Below, piece after piece: positions 1 through 8,580 of a stretch of DNA of 41,461 nt. The notes below the pieces were generated by a model. The model worked only from the letters and a program-made list of their open reading frames with translations, was not told the origin of the DNA and did not search any database. The position numbers and the translations under genes are program-made. Source of the DNA: UBA3910 sp964626065. Its GTDB lineage: Bacteria > Bacillota > Limnochordia > Darwinibacteriales > Darwinibacteriaceae. The stretch spans positions 1 to 41,461 of the forward strand of contig CAZVDE010000015.1 in NCBI GenBank assembly GCA_964626065.1, read 5' to 3'. Within the stretch, counting starts at the first letter, position 1; each line of letters opens with the position of its first letter.

Positions 1-319
1 GTTCAATTCAAGTATAACTTGTCACGACTTTTTGTCAACAATCGGACAAGCGTGGTTTAGAGGCAGAGGATCGTTGTTCTTATTCTGATGGAGAAAAGTT
101 GCATAATAAATTAAACACAAGGAGGAAAACTCCGCCGAGTGGCGAATCAGTTTTTAAAGGGAGTTAACAAGAGTTGCTTCTTTGTTTGGCAGACGCAAGT
201 ATTTTGTCCAAGAATAGTATTTTTAAAAAAGGGGGTTTTAAAAGAGAGCGCCCTCGGCTCGAGGGTAGAGAAAACAGCAGTGCACAGCAACTCTAGAAAT
301 GGAAAACAGGAGGATGAAA
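1..319 (+). other. Leader region upstream of the ABC transporter operon
   Basis: I see no convincing gene in this stretch. It holds three small perfect hairpins. GGAG/CTCC with a GAAAA loop lies at 121-133 and CGCC/GGCG with a GAGT loop at 133-144, side by side. CCCTCG/CGAGGG with a three-base loop lies at 251-265, about 40 bases before the ribosome site of the first gene. An A/T-rich stretch at 100-118 could hold a -10 element, but no good -35 pairs with it. The hairpins may be part of a 5' leader; they match no riboswitch class I recognise. Confidence 0.3.
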
Positions 320-1342
320 ATGAAAAAATCAATGCTTGGATTATTCACTGCACTTCTTTTAGTAAGCCTTTTCAGTTCGCTTTGCTTTGCGGAACCTTCC
401 GGAAGAATATTGGTTTATGCAAGCCATAACGAAGAGTTCGCCCAAATAACGGTGCAAGAGTTCATGAAGCTTTACCCGAAAGTTCAAGTAGAGCATATCA
501 GATTATCCGCCGGCCCGGTGTTGGCGAGGATTAAGGCCGAAAGAAATCGGCCCCAAGCAAGTGTTTGGTGGGGCGGCCCCGCTGATACTTATGCAGCTGC
601 GAAAGAAGAAGGTTTGTTAGAACCGTATTTTTCGGCTGAGGCAGAACATATTCCGGCTAAGTTTAAGGATGCGGAAGGTTACTGGACCGGTTTTTATGTG
701 GGTCTTCTAGGATTTACGATCAACGACCGTTCGTTTAAGGAGCTCGGGGTTTCTGTGCCCACAAGCTGGGGAGACTTGCTGCGGCCCGAATTCAAGGATT
801 TAATTGTCATGGCTAACCCCGGGACCTCAGGCACGGCCTATACTGTTTTAGCAACGTTAGTTCAGCTTTGGGGCGAGGAGGAAGCTTTCGCCTATCTCAA
901 AAAATTAGATGCCAACATTCAGCAGTATCCGACTTCCGGTTCCGCTGCCGGGCGGATGGCCGGTTTGGGCGAAGTTGCAATCGGGATCGATTACGGTCAC
1001 GCCGTGCCCCAGTTGGCTGTACAAGGCTACCCGGTATCTGGCTCATTTCCCAAGGAAGGAACAGGTTATGAAATTGGCGGGGCCGCGATTATTAAAGATG
1101 CGCCGGAACCCGAATTGGCTAGACTCTTTTTAGATTTTGTGCTGAGCAAACAGGGACAGGAACTGGCGGCCAAAGTAGGGGCTTACCCCACCCCGATTCA
1201 TGCGCATGCCGAGGTTCCTCCCCAGGCCGTTCCCATAGATGCAGCTGAACTGATCGACTACGATTTTGGTTGGGCGGGCAAAAACAGGGATCGTCTTGTA
1301 GAACGCTGGAATGACGAGATCTTAATGGAGAAGGGCAATTAG
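320..1342 (+). CDS. ABC transporter substrate-binding protein, Fbp/Afu family
   Basis: Periplasmic-type binding protein of 340 residues from the ATG at 320, chosen because AGGAGG at 308-313 lies six bases upstream; ATGs at 299 and 314 are too far from or too close to it. The N-terminus is a signal peptide (KK, a hydrophobic run, then SLCFA before EPSGR). The body reads like the family annotated as ferric or Afu-type binding proteins (ILVYASHNEEF, WWGGPADTY, NPGTSGTAY, GIDYGHAV). Ferric-binding FbpA proteins coordinate iron with two adjacent tyrosines near this last motif; only one tyrosine is present here. Afu-type members are known that bind hexose phosphates. With nanE at the end of the operon, a phosphorylated or amino sugar is a reasonable guess, but the ligand is not proven. 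The gene overlaps or abuts the permease start. Confidence 0.85.
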   Translation: MKKSMLGLFTALLLVSLFSSLCFAEPSGRILVYASHNEEFAQITVQEFMKLYPKVQVEHIRLSAGPVLARIKAERNRPQASVWWGGPADTYAAAKEEGLLEPYFSAEAEHIPAKFKDAEGYWTGFYVGLLGFTINDRSFKELGVSVPTSWGDLLRPEFKDLIVMANPGTSGTAYTVLATLVQLWGEEEAFAYLKKLDANIQQYPTSGSAAGRMAGLGEVAIGIDYGHAVPQLAVQGYPVSGSFPKEGTGYEIGGAAIIKDAPEPELARLFLDFVLSKQGQELAAKVGAYPTPIHAHAEVPPQAVPIDAAELIDYDFGWAGKNRDRLVERWNDEILMEKGN

Positions 1343-1344
1343 TG

Positions 1345-3045
1345 ATGGGTAAAGCAGTTCATTCCAATTTGGGATCTTCACGAAGACAGGGGCGGCTCGG
1401 GGGCCTGCTAAGAAAACTACCACTGCTGATGGTGGTAGTGGGATTAACAGTCTTTCTCGTTCTGTTCGTACTGCTTCCAATAGGTTCCATTTTGGTCGAG
1501 AGCCTCCTTAAAAACGGGGCTCTCGACCTGTCGGGGTTTCTAAGAATGCTTAGACAACGGTTTTTGAGACAAACGGTCAAGAATTCGTTAGTCTTAGCCA
1601 CTACCGTTTCGGTCATAGCCACATCCTTGGCTTTCGCCTTGGCCTACTGCACAACCCAGTTTAAATTAAAGGGTTTGCGGTTTTTGGAATGGGTAATCTT
1701 ATTACCCATCGTCTCACCACCTTTTGTCATCTCTTTAGCGGCAATTTTGTTATTTGGCAAAGTTGGCCTGGTTACTAAAAACTTACTGGGCCTAAACACG
1801 TCATTTATTTACGGGTTTCCGGGACTGGTTTTTGCCCAGACGTTCGCTTTGTTTCCCCTGGCATATATATTGTTGGTTGGTACGTTGGGAAATCTAGACC
1901 CCAGTGTTGAAGAGAATGCTCAGAATTTGGGTGCTTCACCCTGGAAAACCTTTACGTCCGTCACTTTACCTATGGCTACGCCGGGAATTGCAGCGGCGAT
2001 GCTGTTGGTGTTTGTTCAATCCATCGCTGATATTGGCAATCCTATGCTGCTCGGAGGCGATTATCATGTTCTGGCCGCCCAAGTTTATTTCCAATTGATG
2101 GGCTCGTACAACCCTCAGGGAGGAGCCATTTTAGCGGTCATTTTGTTGATTCCTTCCATTACCGCTTTTGTTTTGCAAAAATTCTGGGCTGAAAGGCGTT
2201 CTTACGTGAGCATCACCGGAAAAACGGCAAGAACCAGACAGAAGACAAGCGATCCGCTTGCGGTTGGTTTGGGGACTGCATTGTGCTCAACAGTAGCGTT
2301 CATTATTTTGTTGTTTTACGGTATGGTCTTTGTGGGGGCATTTAGTAAGCTATGGGGAATAGACTATAGTTTTACCTTGCGGAATTTCAATCACATTTTT
2401 TTCTTGCGGGATACCAGGCCCATTTTCCACACGTTGCAGCTTTCGGCCGTTGCGGCACCTATTTCCGGCATCATTGGTATTATTGTAGCCTACGTCTTGG
2501 TACGAAAACGGTTTATAGGCAAAAACGTATTAGAAGTAGTCTCTGTCCTAAGCCTGGCCGTGCCCGGGGTAATTTTGGGAATCGGTTATGCAATTTTCTT
2601 CAACAAACCACCGTTTATTCTCAGCGGTACCGCCACGATTATTATACTTTCTTTTGTAGTGCGTACAATGCCGATTGGCATTCGGGCGGGAGTGGCCGGC
2701 TTACAGCAGATTGATCCCGGTCTCGAGGAGGCATCGGCTAATCTTGGTGCGAGTTCCTCTCAGACGCTGAAAAGAGTGGTTATACCGCTATTGCGTCCGG
2801 CTTTTTTTGCGGGGCTTTTAAATGCATTTATTCGCTCAATGACTTCCATCAGCGCCGTAATCTTTTTAATATCGGCAAGATGGCAGCTTTTGACGGCGGC
2901 GATTCTGGCGGCGGTGGAAATCGGCCAACTCGGCCTTGCGGCGGCCTATGCCGCAGTCTTGATTGTCTTGACGAGCGTTTTTATGGGGTTGCTGCGATTT
3001 GGTTTAAATCGCCTGGGAAAAACACCGACCGACTTAAGTTGTTAA
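1345..3045 (+). CDS. ABC transporter permease, fused two-domain (FbpB-like)
   Basis: Integral membrane permease of about 566 residues, the length typical of fused FbpB/AfuB permeases that carry both transmembrane halves in one chain. Two copies of the EAA cytoplasmic loop that docks on the ATPase are visible: one around EENAQNLGASPWKTF (roughly residue 190-205) and a second around EEASANLGASSSQTL (roughly 465-480). About twelve hydrophobic segments flank them. The ATG at 1345 directly follows the stop of the binding-protein gene; a GTG at 1342 overlapping that stop is an equal alternative, both served by GGAGAAGGG at 1327-1335. It works with the ATPase starting at 3067. Confidence 0.88.
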   Translation: MGKAVHSNLGSSRRQGRLGGLLRKLPLLMVVVGLTVFLVLFVLLPIGSILVESLLKNGALDLSGFLRMLRQRFLRQTVKNSLVLATTVSVIATSLAFALAYCTTQFKLKGLRFLEWVILLPIVSPPFVISLAAILLFGKVGLVTKNLLGLNTSFIYGFPGLVFAQTFALFPLAYILLVGTLGNLDPSVEENAQNLGASPWKTFTSVTLPMATPGIAAAMLLVFVQSIADIGNPMLLGGDYHVLAAQVYFQLMGSYNPQGGAILAVILLIPSITAFVLQKFWAERRSYVSITGKTARTRQKTSDPLAVGLGTALCSTVAFIILLFYGMVFVGAFSKLWGIDYSFTLRNFNHIFFLRDTRPIFHTLQLSAVAAPISGIIGIIVAYVLVRKRFIGKNVLEVVSVLSLAVPGVILGIGYAIFFNKPPFILSGTATIIILSFVVRTMPIGIRAGVAGLQQIDPGLEEASANLGASSSQTLKRVVIPLLRPAFFAGLLNAFIRSMTSISAVIFLISARWQLLTAAILAAVEIGQLGLAAAYAAVLIVLTSVFMGLLRFGLNRLGKTPTDLSC

Positions 3046-3066
3046 AGAATAGGGAGGGTAATTGCC

Positions 3067-4200
3067 ATGAACAATAAATCCGTATCGTTAAAGGTTCAAA
3101 ACGTCACAAAGACTTTCGCCATACCCGGGGGGTCAAAAGTTGTAGCGGTGAATGATTGTAGTTTTACCGCGGCTCCGGGAGAATTTGTCACGTTGTTGGG
3201 GCCATCAGGGTGCGGCAAAACAACTCTGTTGCGCCTTATTGCAGGATTCGAAACGCCTGATAAGGGGCAGATATTTTTGAATGACGCCAGTATCAATCAC
3301 TATTCACCCCAAAATCGGGATATGGCCATGGTTTTTCAAAATTATGCTCTGTTCCCTCACATGAACGTATTCAAAAATGTGGCATACAGCCTGAGTATAA
3401 AAAAGCAATCTCGTTCGATGATCGAGAATGAGGTCAAGGAAGCCTTAAAATTGGTTGGTTTAGAGGGTATGGAAAGCAGGAGTACCGGCCAGTTGTCCGG
3501 AGGCCAGCAGCAAAGAGTGGCCTTGGCCCGAGCGTTGGTGAAAAAGCCGTCCGTGTTGCTGCTTGATGAACCACTGTCAAATCTTGATGCCAAGCTTAGG
3601 ATACAAACTCGCTATGAACTAAAAAATATCCAAAGAAGGCTAGGTATTACCACACTCTACGTAACTCACGATCAAGAAGAAGCCCTTTTTCTCTCCGATA
3701 AGATCATACTGATGAACAACGGTATAATTGAGCAAATAGGAGAACCGGCAGAGGCATATCAAAGACCCGCTACACCATTTGTAGCTAAGTTTCTTGGGTC
3801 TGCTAATTTTGTTAAAGGAAGGCTTATACGGCAAGATGGACATGAATCGGTAATGGAAGTTTTGGGCCAGGAAGTTTCGGTTCGAAGGGAAATAAACAAG
3901 AACCAAAGCTGGGTAATGGTGCGGCCCGAACATATTCGCTTGGTCTCGCGTAACAAGGAAGATGCGAATAAGGAAAATTGTGCAATAGTTAAAAGGGCCC
4001 ACTACCTGGGAATCTGGATTGAGACCTTTTTGGAAATCAACAATCAGACTATTGTTGCCAGGATCTTGGCTGAACCCGGCAGTAGGGTCTGGGACGTTGG
4101 GGATGTGGTGGAACTGCAAATAGTGCAGGGAGGCATACATCCCATTTCCAATGTTACCGAGGAAATGATGGCCGCCGAAGTTGCTAGTACCCTACTTTAG
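3067..4200 (+). CDS. ABC transporter ATP-binding protein (FbpC/PotA-like)
   Basis: ATPase of 377 residues that powers the preceding permease. Motifs in order: Walker A GPSGCGKT (45-52), Q-loop glutamine at 91, ABC signature LSGGQQQR (143-150), Walker B LLLDEP (164-169), and switch histidine H201 in VTHDQEEA. The last 130 or so residues form a TOBE-like regulatory domain, including WVMVRPEHIRL, as in the CysA/PotA/FbpC group. ATG at 3067 follows GGGAGG by about eight bases. It lies 21 bases after the permease and is clearly in the same operon. ATPases of this group do not reveal the cargo. Confidence 0.92.
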   Translation: MNNKSVSLKVQNVTKTFAIPGGSKVVAVNDCSFTAAPGEFVTLLGPSGCGKTTLLRLIAGFETPDKGQIFLNDASINHYSPQNRDMAMVFQNYALFPHMNVFKNVAYSLSIKKQSRSMIENEVKEALKLVGLEGMESRSTGQLSGGQQQRVALARALVKKPSVLLLDEPLSNLDAKLRIQTRYELKNIQRRLGITTLYVTHDQEEALFLSDKIILMNNGIIEQIGEPAEAYQRPATPFVAKFLGSANFVKGRLIRQDGHESVMEVLGQEVSVRREINKNQSWVMVRPEHIRLVSRNKEDANKENCAIVKRAHYLGIWIETFLEINNQTIVARILAEPGSRVWDVGDVVELQIVQGGIHPISNVTEEMMAAEVASTLL

Positions 4201-4351
4201 GTCGCGAATTTAACATTAAATAAACACCCGATTTAAGCAAAAAAACCTCTGCGTTCGCTTTGTAAAAACGAGAGCGGTGGTGATTGGTGTCTTAAAGCTA
4301 AAAAAACAGATTGAAGTTGTGCATAGATCTAGTCGGCGAAAGGAACATGTA

Positions 4352-5044
4352 ATGATGATTGATTTAATCCAAAGACTCAAAGGACGATTAGTGGTATCCT
4401 GTCAGTCCTTTGAAGGCGAACCCTTATATGGTTCGAATTATATGGTTGCCATGGCAAAAAGCGCGGTCTTAGGTGGTGCCGGTGGAATTAGGGCCAACGG
4501 GCCGGAGGACATAAGGGCTATTAAAGAGACGGTTGATCTACCTGTTATAGGTATTTACAAACAGCAGTATCCGGGCTATGAAGTCCGGATCACCCCTTCT
4601 GCAAAGGAGGTTCTTGCCATTGCAGAAGCGGGGGCGGATATAATAGCTGTGGATGCAACTAAACGGCCGCGCCCGGGAAGTAAAGACACTGAGGAGTTTT
4701 TACAGCAAATCAGGAAATTGACGGACAAGCCAATCATGGCAGATATTTCTACATTAGACGAAGCGATTATGGCCGAGCAAGTCGGTTTTGATATTGTTGC
4801 CACGACATTGTCCGGCTATACTGAATACACACAGCAGTTTTTAGAGGAACAACCGAATTATGATTTGCTGGAACAAGTTATCCGCAGTGTTTCAATCCCC
4901 GTAATGGCTGAAGGGCGGTTCTGGGAACCGGTGCATGTTGTGAAGGCATTAGCTTACGGGGCCTGGGCGGTAACGGTTGGGGGCGCCATTACTCGACCCC
5001 ATCTAATTACGGAGCGCTTTGTGAAATATATGAAAGTGAATTGA
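4352..5044 (+). CDS. nanE: N-acetylmannosamine-6-phosphate 2-epimerase NanE
   Basis: Cytoplasmic TIM-barrel enzyme of 230 residues that interconverts ManNAc-6-phosphate and GlcNAc-6-phosphate in sialic-acid and amino-sugar catabolism. Family hallmarks are all present: LKGRLVVSCQ at the start, GGIRANGPEDI, PVIGIYKQQYPG with the catalytic lysine, IIAVDATKRPRP, VGFDIVATTLSGYT, and MAEGRFWEP with the catalytic glutamate near the C-terminus. The start at ATG 4352 (AAAGGAA just upstream) gives the usual family length; an in-frame start at 4277 would add an atypical 25-residue tail. It lies 151 bases after the ATPase on the same strand. No other nan genes are in the window, so its substrate may come through the adjacent transporter (inference). 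Confidence 0.9.
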   Translation: MMIDLIQRLKGRLVVSCQSFEGEPLYGSNYMVAMAKSAVLGGAGGIRANGPEDIRAIKETVDLPVIGIYKQQYPGYEVRITPSAKEVLAIAEAGADIIAVDATKRPRPGSKDTEEFLQQIRKLTDKPIMADISTLDEAIMAEQVGFDIVATTLSGYTEYTQQFLEEQPNYDLLEQVIRSVSIPVMAEGRFWEPVHVVKALAYGAWAVTVGGAITRPHLITERFVKYMKVN

Positions 5045-5555
5045 AATATAGAGGCATTCTAAAATCATTCCTTTGGTTGCTCAACCTTGAATATCAATAA
5101 TAACTCACTTAGTAATCCCTTCCTCGTGACGGAAATCGCCGTATGATCACGACGGAGGGGATTGCTTAAAAAGCGGTTCTGTTCAGTTAATAGTCCTTCC
5201 TCGATGTTTCCCATCGATTTTTGGCTTTCGGGGCCGGTCCCGGAATGGCAAACGTTGGGATTGATACAGTATAACGGGTGCTCAAGCAAACTGCCAACGG
5301 CCGGTAGCGCAATCAAAGGGTTCGGCAACAATCGCATTAGCTCGGGAAACCCGTCTTTGCACCAACCGGAAATCACTTCAAGGCAGGATTTTAAGCTAAA
5401 AAACGAGAAGATACAGGCATGTTTCATACCCAAAACATGTAAGAGTGGTAATGGGGCTGCCACTATGCTATTTTCTCGTTTTTGTTTTGTAAATAGGAGG
5501 GCTACCGGCCGGTGGTATTTTGCTCATTATTAAGCTTGATTAAGTATATAGAGGG
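5045..5555. other. Gene-poor stretch with an unassigned minus-strand ORF
   Basis: This 511-base stretch has no gene I can recognise. A minus-strand frame is open from 5463 to 5065 (132 codons from GTG). Its codon use is not obviously foreign, and it contains segments such as LKSCLEVISGWCKDGF and CHSGTGPESQKS. It lacks a ribosome site and any motif I can assign. An overlapping plus-strand frame (5162-5533) is about equally long, so one is a shadow of the other or both are chance. The stretch lies between nanE and a decayed acetyltransferase, so it may be the remnant of a lost gene. Confidence 0.25.
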
Positions 5556-5940
5556 ATGGTGGGCCAGCTGCAATTTGTTCTTCCCAATCAAGAATATAAA
5601 GAGCGGGCAATCCGTTATATCCAAAAATTTCCGGATTGCGGTTCGGCTATTAATGGAATCGGGCACCTATGAGGAATGGCTGCAAAAGATTCGGGCAGAT
5701 TTGGACATCGCGAACGTACAGTTAGATCGGGTACCATCCTTCACCTACTTTTATGTCCGGCGAAATGATGGAGAAATTGTGGGCGTGATCAATATCAGGC
5801 TATTTCTTAACGACTTTCTTAAAAGGGAAGGGGGACACGTGGGGTACAGTATTCGGCCCTCGGAACGCAGAAAGGGCTTCGCAACCAGGATGCTGAAAGA
5901 GATGGGCTTGAGCATTATGAAGAAATCAAGGCTAGTGTGA
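5556..5940 (+). pseudogene. Frameshifted and truncated GNAT acetyltransferase
   Basis: Remnant of a GNAT N-acetyltransferase of the COG3981 type. The N-terminal part (MVGQLQFVLPNQEYKERA, then DCGSAING) is read from ATG 5556 and hits a stop at about 5670. The rest (TYEEWLQKIRADLDIANV, FTYFYVRRNDGEIVGVIN, GGHVGYSIRPSERRKGFATRML) is in a different frame. Acetyl-CoA-binding motif A, SIRPSERRKGFAT, is intact, but the protein ends about 16 residues later where the family normally has another 50 or so. So the gene carries both an internal frameshift around 5655-5680 and a lost 3' end, and is almost certainly inactive. The PhzF-like gene starts 33 bases later. Confidence 0.75.
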
Positions 5941-5972
5941 TCACAGAATTTTGCCTGACGGGAGGATCATGG

Positions 5973-6752
5973 ATGAAAATTTATCAAGTTGATGCCTTTA
6001 CAGAAGAGCCGTTTAGGGGAAACCCGGCGATTGTTTGTGTTTTGGATTCCGCACCGAGCGAAAAATGGATGCAGGATGTGGCCGCTGAGATGAATTTGCC
6101 CGAGACGGCCTTCCTAATTCCGGTCAATAACGCATACACCTTGCGTTGGTTTACACCAAATTCTGAAGTTGATCTGTGTGGCCATGCGACGTTAGCAAGC
6201 GCCCATATTTTGTGGGAACGGGGATATTTGGGCGCAGATCAAGAAGCAGTTTTCCGGACAAAGAGCGGAACGCTCTTGGCTAAAAGGGATGGGGGCTGGA
6301 TTCAACTCGATTTTCCGGCAACGCCGGCTGAGGCAGCGGATGTTCCCCCTAATCTTGTTGAGGCCTTAAATATCTACCCGGTTTATATAGGGAAAAACAG
6401 CTTTGATTATTTGATTGAAGTGCAGTCTGAGCAGGTTGTCCGGGATATCGAACCAGATTTTACAAGGTTGATGAAGGTGCCCATGAGGGGGGTCATAGTG
6501 ACTGCGAAATCAGAGAAGTATGATTTTGTTTCGCGCTTCTTTGCCCCGGAAATTGGTATATTCGAAGATCCCGTGACCGGCTCGGCCCACTGTACTTTAG
6601 GGCCCTATTGGCAGAAAAAGCTAGGGAAAAATAAGTTCAATGCATATCAATCATCCGAAAGAGGCGGGAGACTGAAGGTTTGGGTCGCGGGAGAGCGAGT
6701 TGTGATCTGGGGTAAGGCAGTCACTGTTATGGAAGGTAGTCTATTATACTAA
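5973..6752 (+). CDS. PhzF-family isomerase-like protein
   Basis: Protein of 259 residues in the PhzF / diaminopimelate-epimerase-fold family. It opens with MKIYQVDAFTEEPFRGNPA, carries the catalytic glutamate E44 in NLPETAFL, VDLCGHATLASAH in the first lobe, and DPVTGSAHCTL in the second, all typical of the family. Length matches the usual 260-300. PhzF itself isomerises an intermediate of phenazine synthesis, but no phenazine genes are here and most stand-alone members have unknown substrates. The ATG at 5973 has GGAGGA six bases upstream; the reading frame stays open upstream only because it runs into the decayed GNAT gene. Confidence 0.88.
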   Translation: MKIYQVDAFTEEPFRGNPAIVCVLDSAPSEKWMQDVAAEMNLPETAFLIPVNNAYTLRWFTPNSEVDLCGHATLASAHILWERGYLGADQEAVFRTKSGTLLAKRDGGWIQLDFPATPAEAADVPPNLVEALNIYPVYIGKNSFDYLIEVQSEQVVRDIEPDFTRLMKVPMRGVIVTAKSEKYDFVSRFFAPEIGIFEDPVTGSAHCTLGPYWQKKLGKNKFNAYQSSERGGRLKVWVAGERVVIWGKAVTVMEGSLLY

Positions 6753-6776
6753 TGGGTATATGAGGGGCGATGCGGG

Positions 6777-7298
6777 ATGCCTTATGCAATCGAACTGTAT
6801 TTGGATAAAAAGGGCGCAAATGCTGTGGAGCAAATACATTTGGCGCTCAGAGAAAATGGGATCACCGTTGATTGGGGAACCAAACCCCACGTGTCTTTGT
6901 GCATCTATGAGGATTTGCCCATCGGTGAATTTGAAGCCGCGTTGAAGCTTTTTGCCGGAGAAATAGCACCCTTCGAAGTGACGTTTTCAAACGTTGATGC
7001 CTTCCAAACGGAACGGCCGGTGGTATTTCTGGCCCCGAAAGTGACACCGGAACTGGCCGCTGTTCATCGTAAATTCCATGATTACTTTAGGCAATACAGT
7101 GATACTGCATGGCACTATTATAAACCGGGGGTCTGGATTCCCCATTGCACTCTGGGCATGAATCTATCTCAGGATATGTATTTGCGAGCTATGGAGATCC
7201 TAAAAGGAGTTCAGTTGCCCATAAAGGCCACATTTGAAAGCGTGGGGATCTTAAAATTTCATCCCAACGAACAATTATCCGTTTTTGACCTTGGTTAA
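6777..7298 (+). CDS. 2'-5' RNA ligase-like 2H phosphoesterase
   Basis: 173-residue protein with the two signature motifs of the 2H phosphoesterase superfamily: H38-V-S40 in KPHVSLCIY and H123-C-T125 in IPHCTLGM. These two H-x-S/T elements form the active site of LigT/CPDase-like enzymes, which cleave or join 2'-5' or cyclic phosphodiester bonds in RNA or nucleotides. The physiological substrate cannot be read from the sequence. ATG 6777 follows a purine-rich GAGGGGCGATGCGGG. It lies 24 bases after the PhzF-like gene and may be co-transcribed with it. Confidence 0.85.
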   Translation: MPYAIELYLDKKGANAVEQIHLALRENGITVDWGTKPHVSLCIYEDLPIGEFEAALKLFAGEIAPFEVTFSNVDAFQTERPVVFLAPKVTPELAAVHRKFHDYFRQYSDTAWHYYKPGVWIPHCTLGMNLSQDMYLRAMEILKGVQLPIKATFESVGILKFHPNEQLSVFDLG

Positions 7299-7417
7299 GG
7301 CTAGGCAACAACCCAGGTTATGGGTACGCGGATTTCACTCTGATAAGGCTGTTTTCGTTTATCTTCCTAACGGAAGGCATACGCTATATCAACCCTTTTT
7401 CGGGGGGCACTGGAAAG

Positions 7418-8554
7418 GTGGAGGAAATGAAACTCGGTTTGATTATTAACCCAATTGCCGGAATGGGCGGGCGGGTTGGTTTAAAGGGTACCGATGGTGA
7501 TGAGATCCTACAGCGGGCACTCGATTTGGGAGCGGTCCCCGAAGCCAATGCTAAAGCTAGGCGGGCCCTAGTGGAGTTATTGCCCTTGCGGGAGGAAATT
7601 CGAATTTACACCTACCCGGGGGCAATGGGCGAAGATTTGGCCAAAGAATTGGGCTTTTCAACCACCCTTCTCGGTGCCACCGGGCCCAAAACCAAGGCTC
7701 AGGATACGATGGCGGCAGCTCAAGCCATGTTGGAGGAGCGGGTTGATTTACTGCTTTTTGCGGGAGGTGATGGCACTGCCCGCAACGTCGCGGCGGTGAT
7801 TAACACAGGGCTTCCCGTACTGGGTATTCCGGCCGGGGTGAAAATCCATTCCGGTGTCTTCGCCAGCCACCCGGAAGGGGCCGGCAGGCTCGCCTCTAAG
7901 TTTTTCTCCGGTGAAGAGTTGGAGTTGGTTGATGGCGAAGTGATGGACATTGATGAGCGGGCCTTTCGAGAAGGGATCATCACGGCACGCCTTTACGGTG
8001 TAATGAGAATTCCTTCCGCCCCCGAGTTTATTCAAACCGCCAAAGCGGGGGGCAGTCAAGCGCCCGAGCGGGAGGTTCTTTTGGGCATTGCTGAACGAAT
8101 TGTGGAAGAGATGGAGGACAACCCCGACACATTTTATATTATCGGTTCGGGCAGTTCTCTTAGCCCCGTCATGGAACTGTTAGAACTACCAAACACTCTG
8201 CTTGGCATTGATGTTGTCCGGAACGGGCAATTAATTGCTCAAGATGCGAATGAACGGCGGATTTTAGAGCTGATTGAAGGGCAGCGGGCGAAGATAGTTG
8301 TCACTGTAATCGGCAAACAAGGCTATGTTTTTGGCCGGGGAAACCAACAGATTAGTGCCGAGGTGATCAAACGGGTGGGCCGGGAAAACATTGTAATTGC
8401 AGCAACCCGCAGCAAAATTGATGGTCTGCAGCGGCGCCCTTTACTGGTCGATACGGGCAATCCGGAGGCCAACTCGTTATTTAAAGGCTATGTTAGGGTG
8501 ATCACCACCTATAATTCGGAGATTGCGGTTAAAATCCAAGGTTTGGGGCAGTAA
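7418..8554 (+). CDS. ATP-NAD kinase / AcoX-like family protein
   Basis: 378-residue predicted kinase of the COG3199 type, related to NAD kinase and to AcoX of acetoin operons. It begins MKLGLIINPIAGMGG and has the diagnostic GGDGTARN (116-123), which in this superfamily binds the ATP phosphates, followed by PVLGIPAGVKIHSGVFA. The C-terminal half contains IIGSGSSLSPVMELL and DVVRNGQLIAQDANE, typical of this subgroup. True NAD kinases are shorter, so the substrate may not be NAD. The start is GTG 7418 or ATG 7427; GGAGG at 7420-7424 is too near the ATG, and GGAAAG precedes the GTG. A nitrilase-type gene follows after 26 bases. Confidence 0.85.
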   Translation: MEEMKLGLIINPIAGMGGRVGLKGTDGDEILQRALDLGAVPEANAKARRALVELLPLREEIRIYTYPGAMGEDLAKELGFSTTLLGATGPKTKAQDTMAAAQAMLEERVDLLLFAGGDGTARNVAAVINTGLPVLGIPAGVKIHSGVFASHPEGAGRLASKFFSGEELELVDGEVMDIDERAFREGIITARLYGVMRIPSAPEFIQTAKAGGSQAPEREVLLGIAERIVEEMEDNPDTFYIIGSGSSLSPVMELLELPNTLLGIDVVRNGQLIAQDANERRILELIEGQRAKIVVTVIGKQGYVFGRGNQQISAEVIKRVGRENIVIAATRSKIDGLQRRPLLVDTGNPEANSLFKGYVRVITTYNSEIAVKIQGLGQ

Positions 8555-8580
8555 AATGAATTGCATGGGGGGCAAGCCGG

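Noticed and set aside
3640..4140. 166-codon minus-strand frame within the ATPase gene
   Set aside because: It is a shadow of the well-supported ATPase gene.
320..4200. Calling the ABC transporter a ferric iron importer
   Set aside because: Family resemblance alone would suggest it, but the paired tyrosines of ferric-binding proteins are missing, I found no Fur-like box upstream, and the operon ends with an amino-sugar enzyme. The cargo is left open.
5162..5533. 123-codon plus-strand frame
   Set aside because: It overlaps a comparably long frame on the other strand, has no ribosome site and resembles no protein.
5931..5946. TGTGATCACA near 5935-5944 as a second Crp-type site
   Set aside because: The half-sites abut without the four- to six-base spacer, and no promoter follows, so it does not match the pflB operator.
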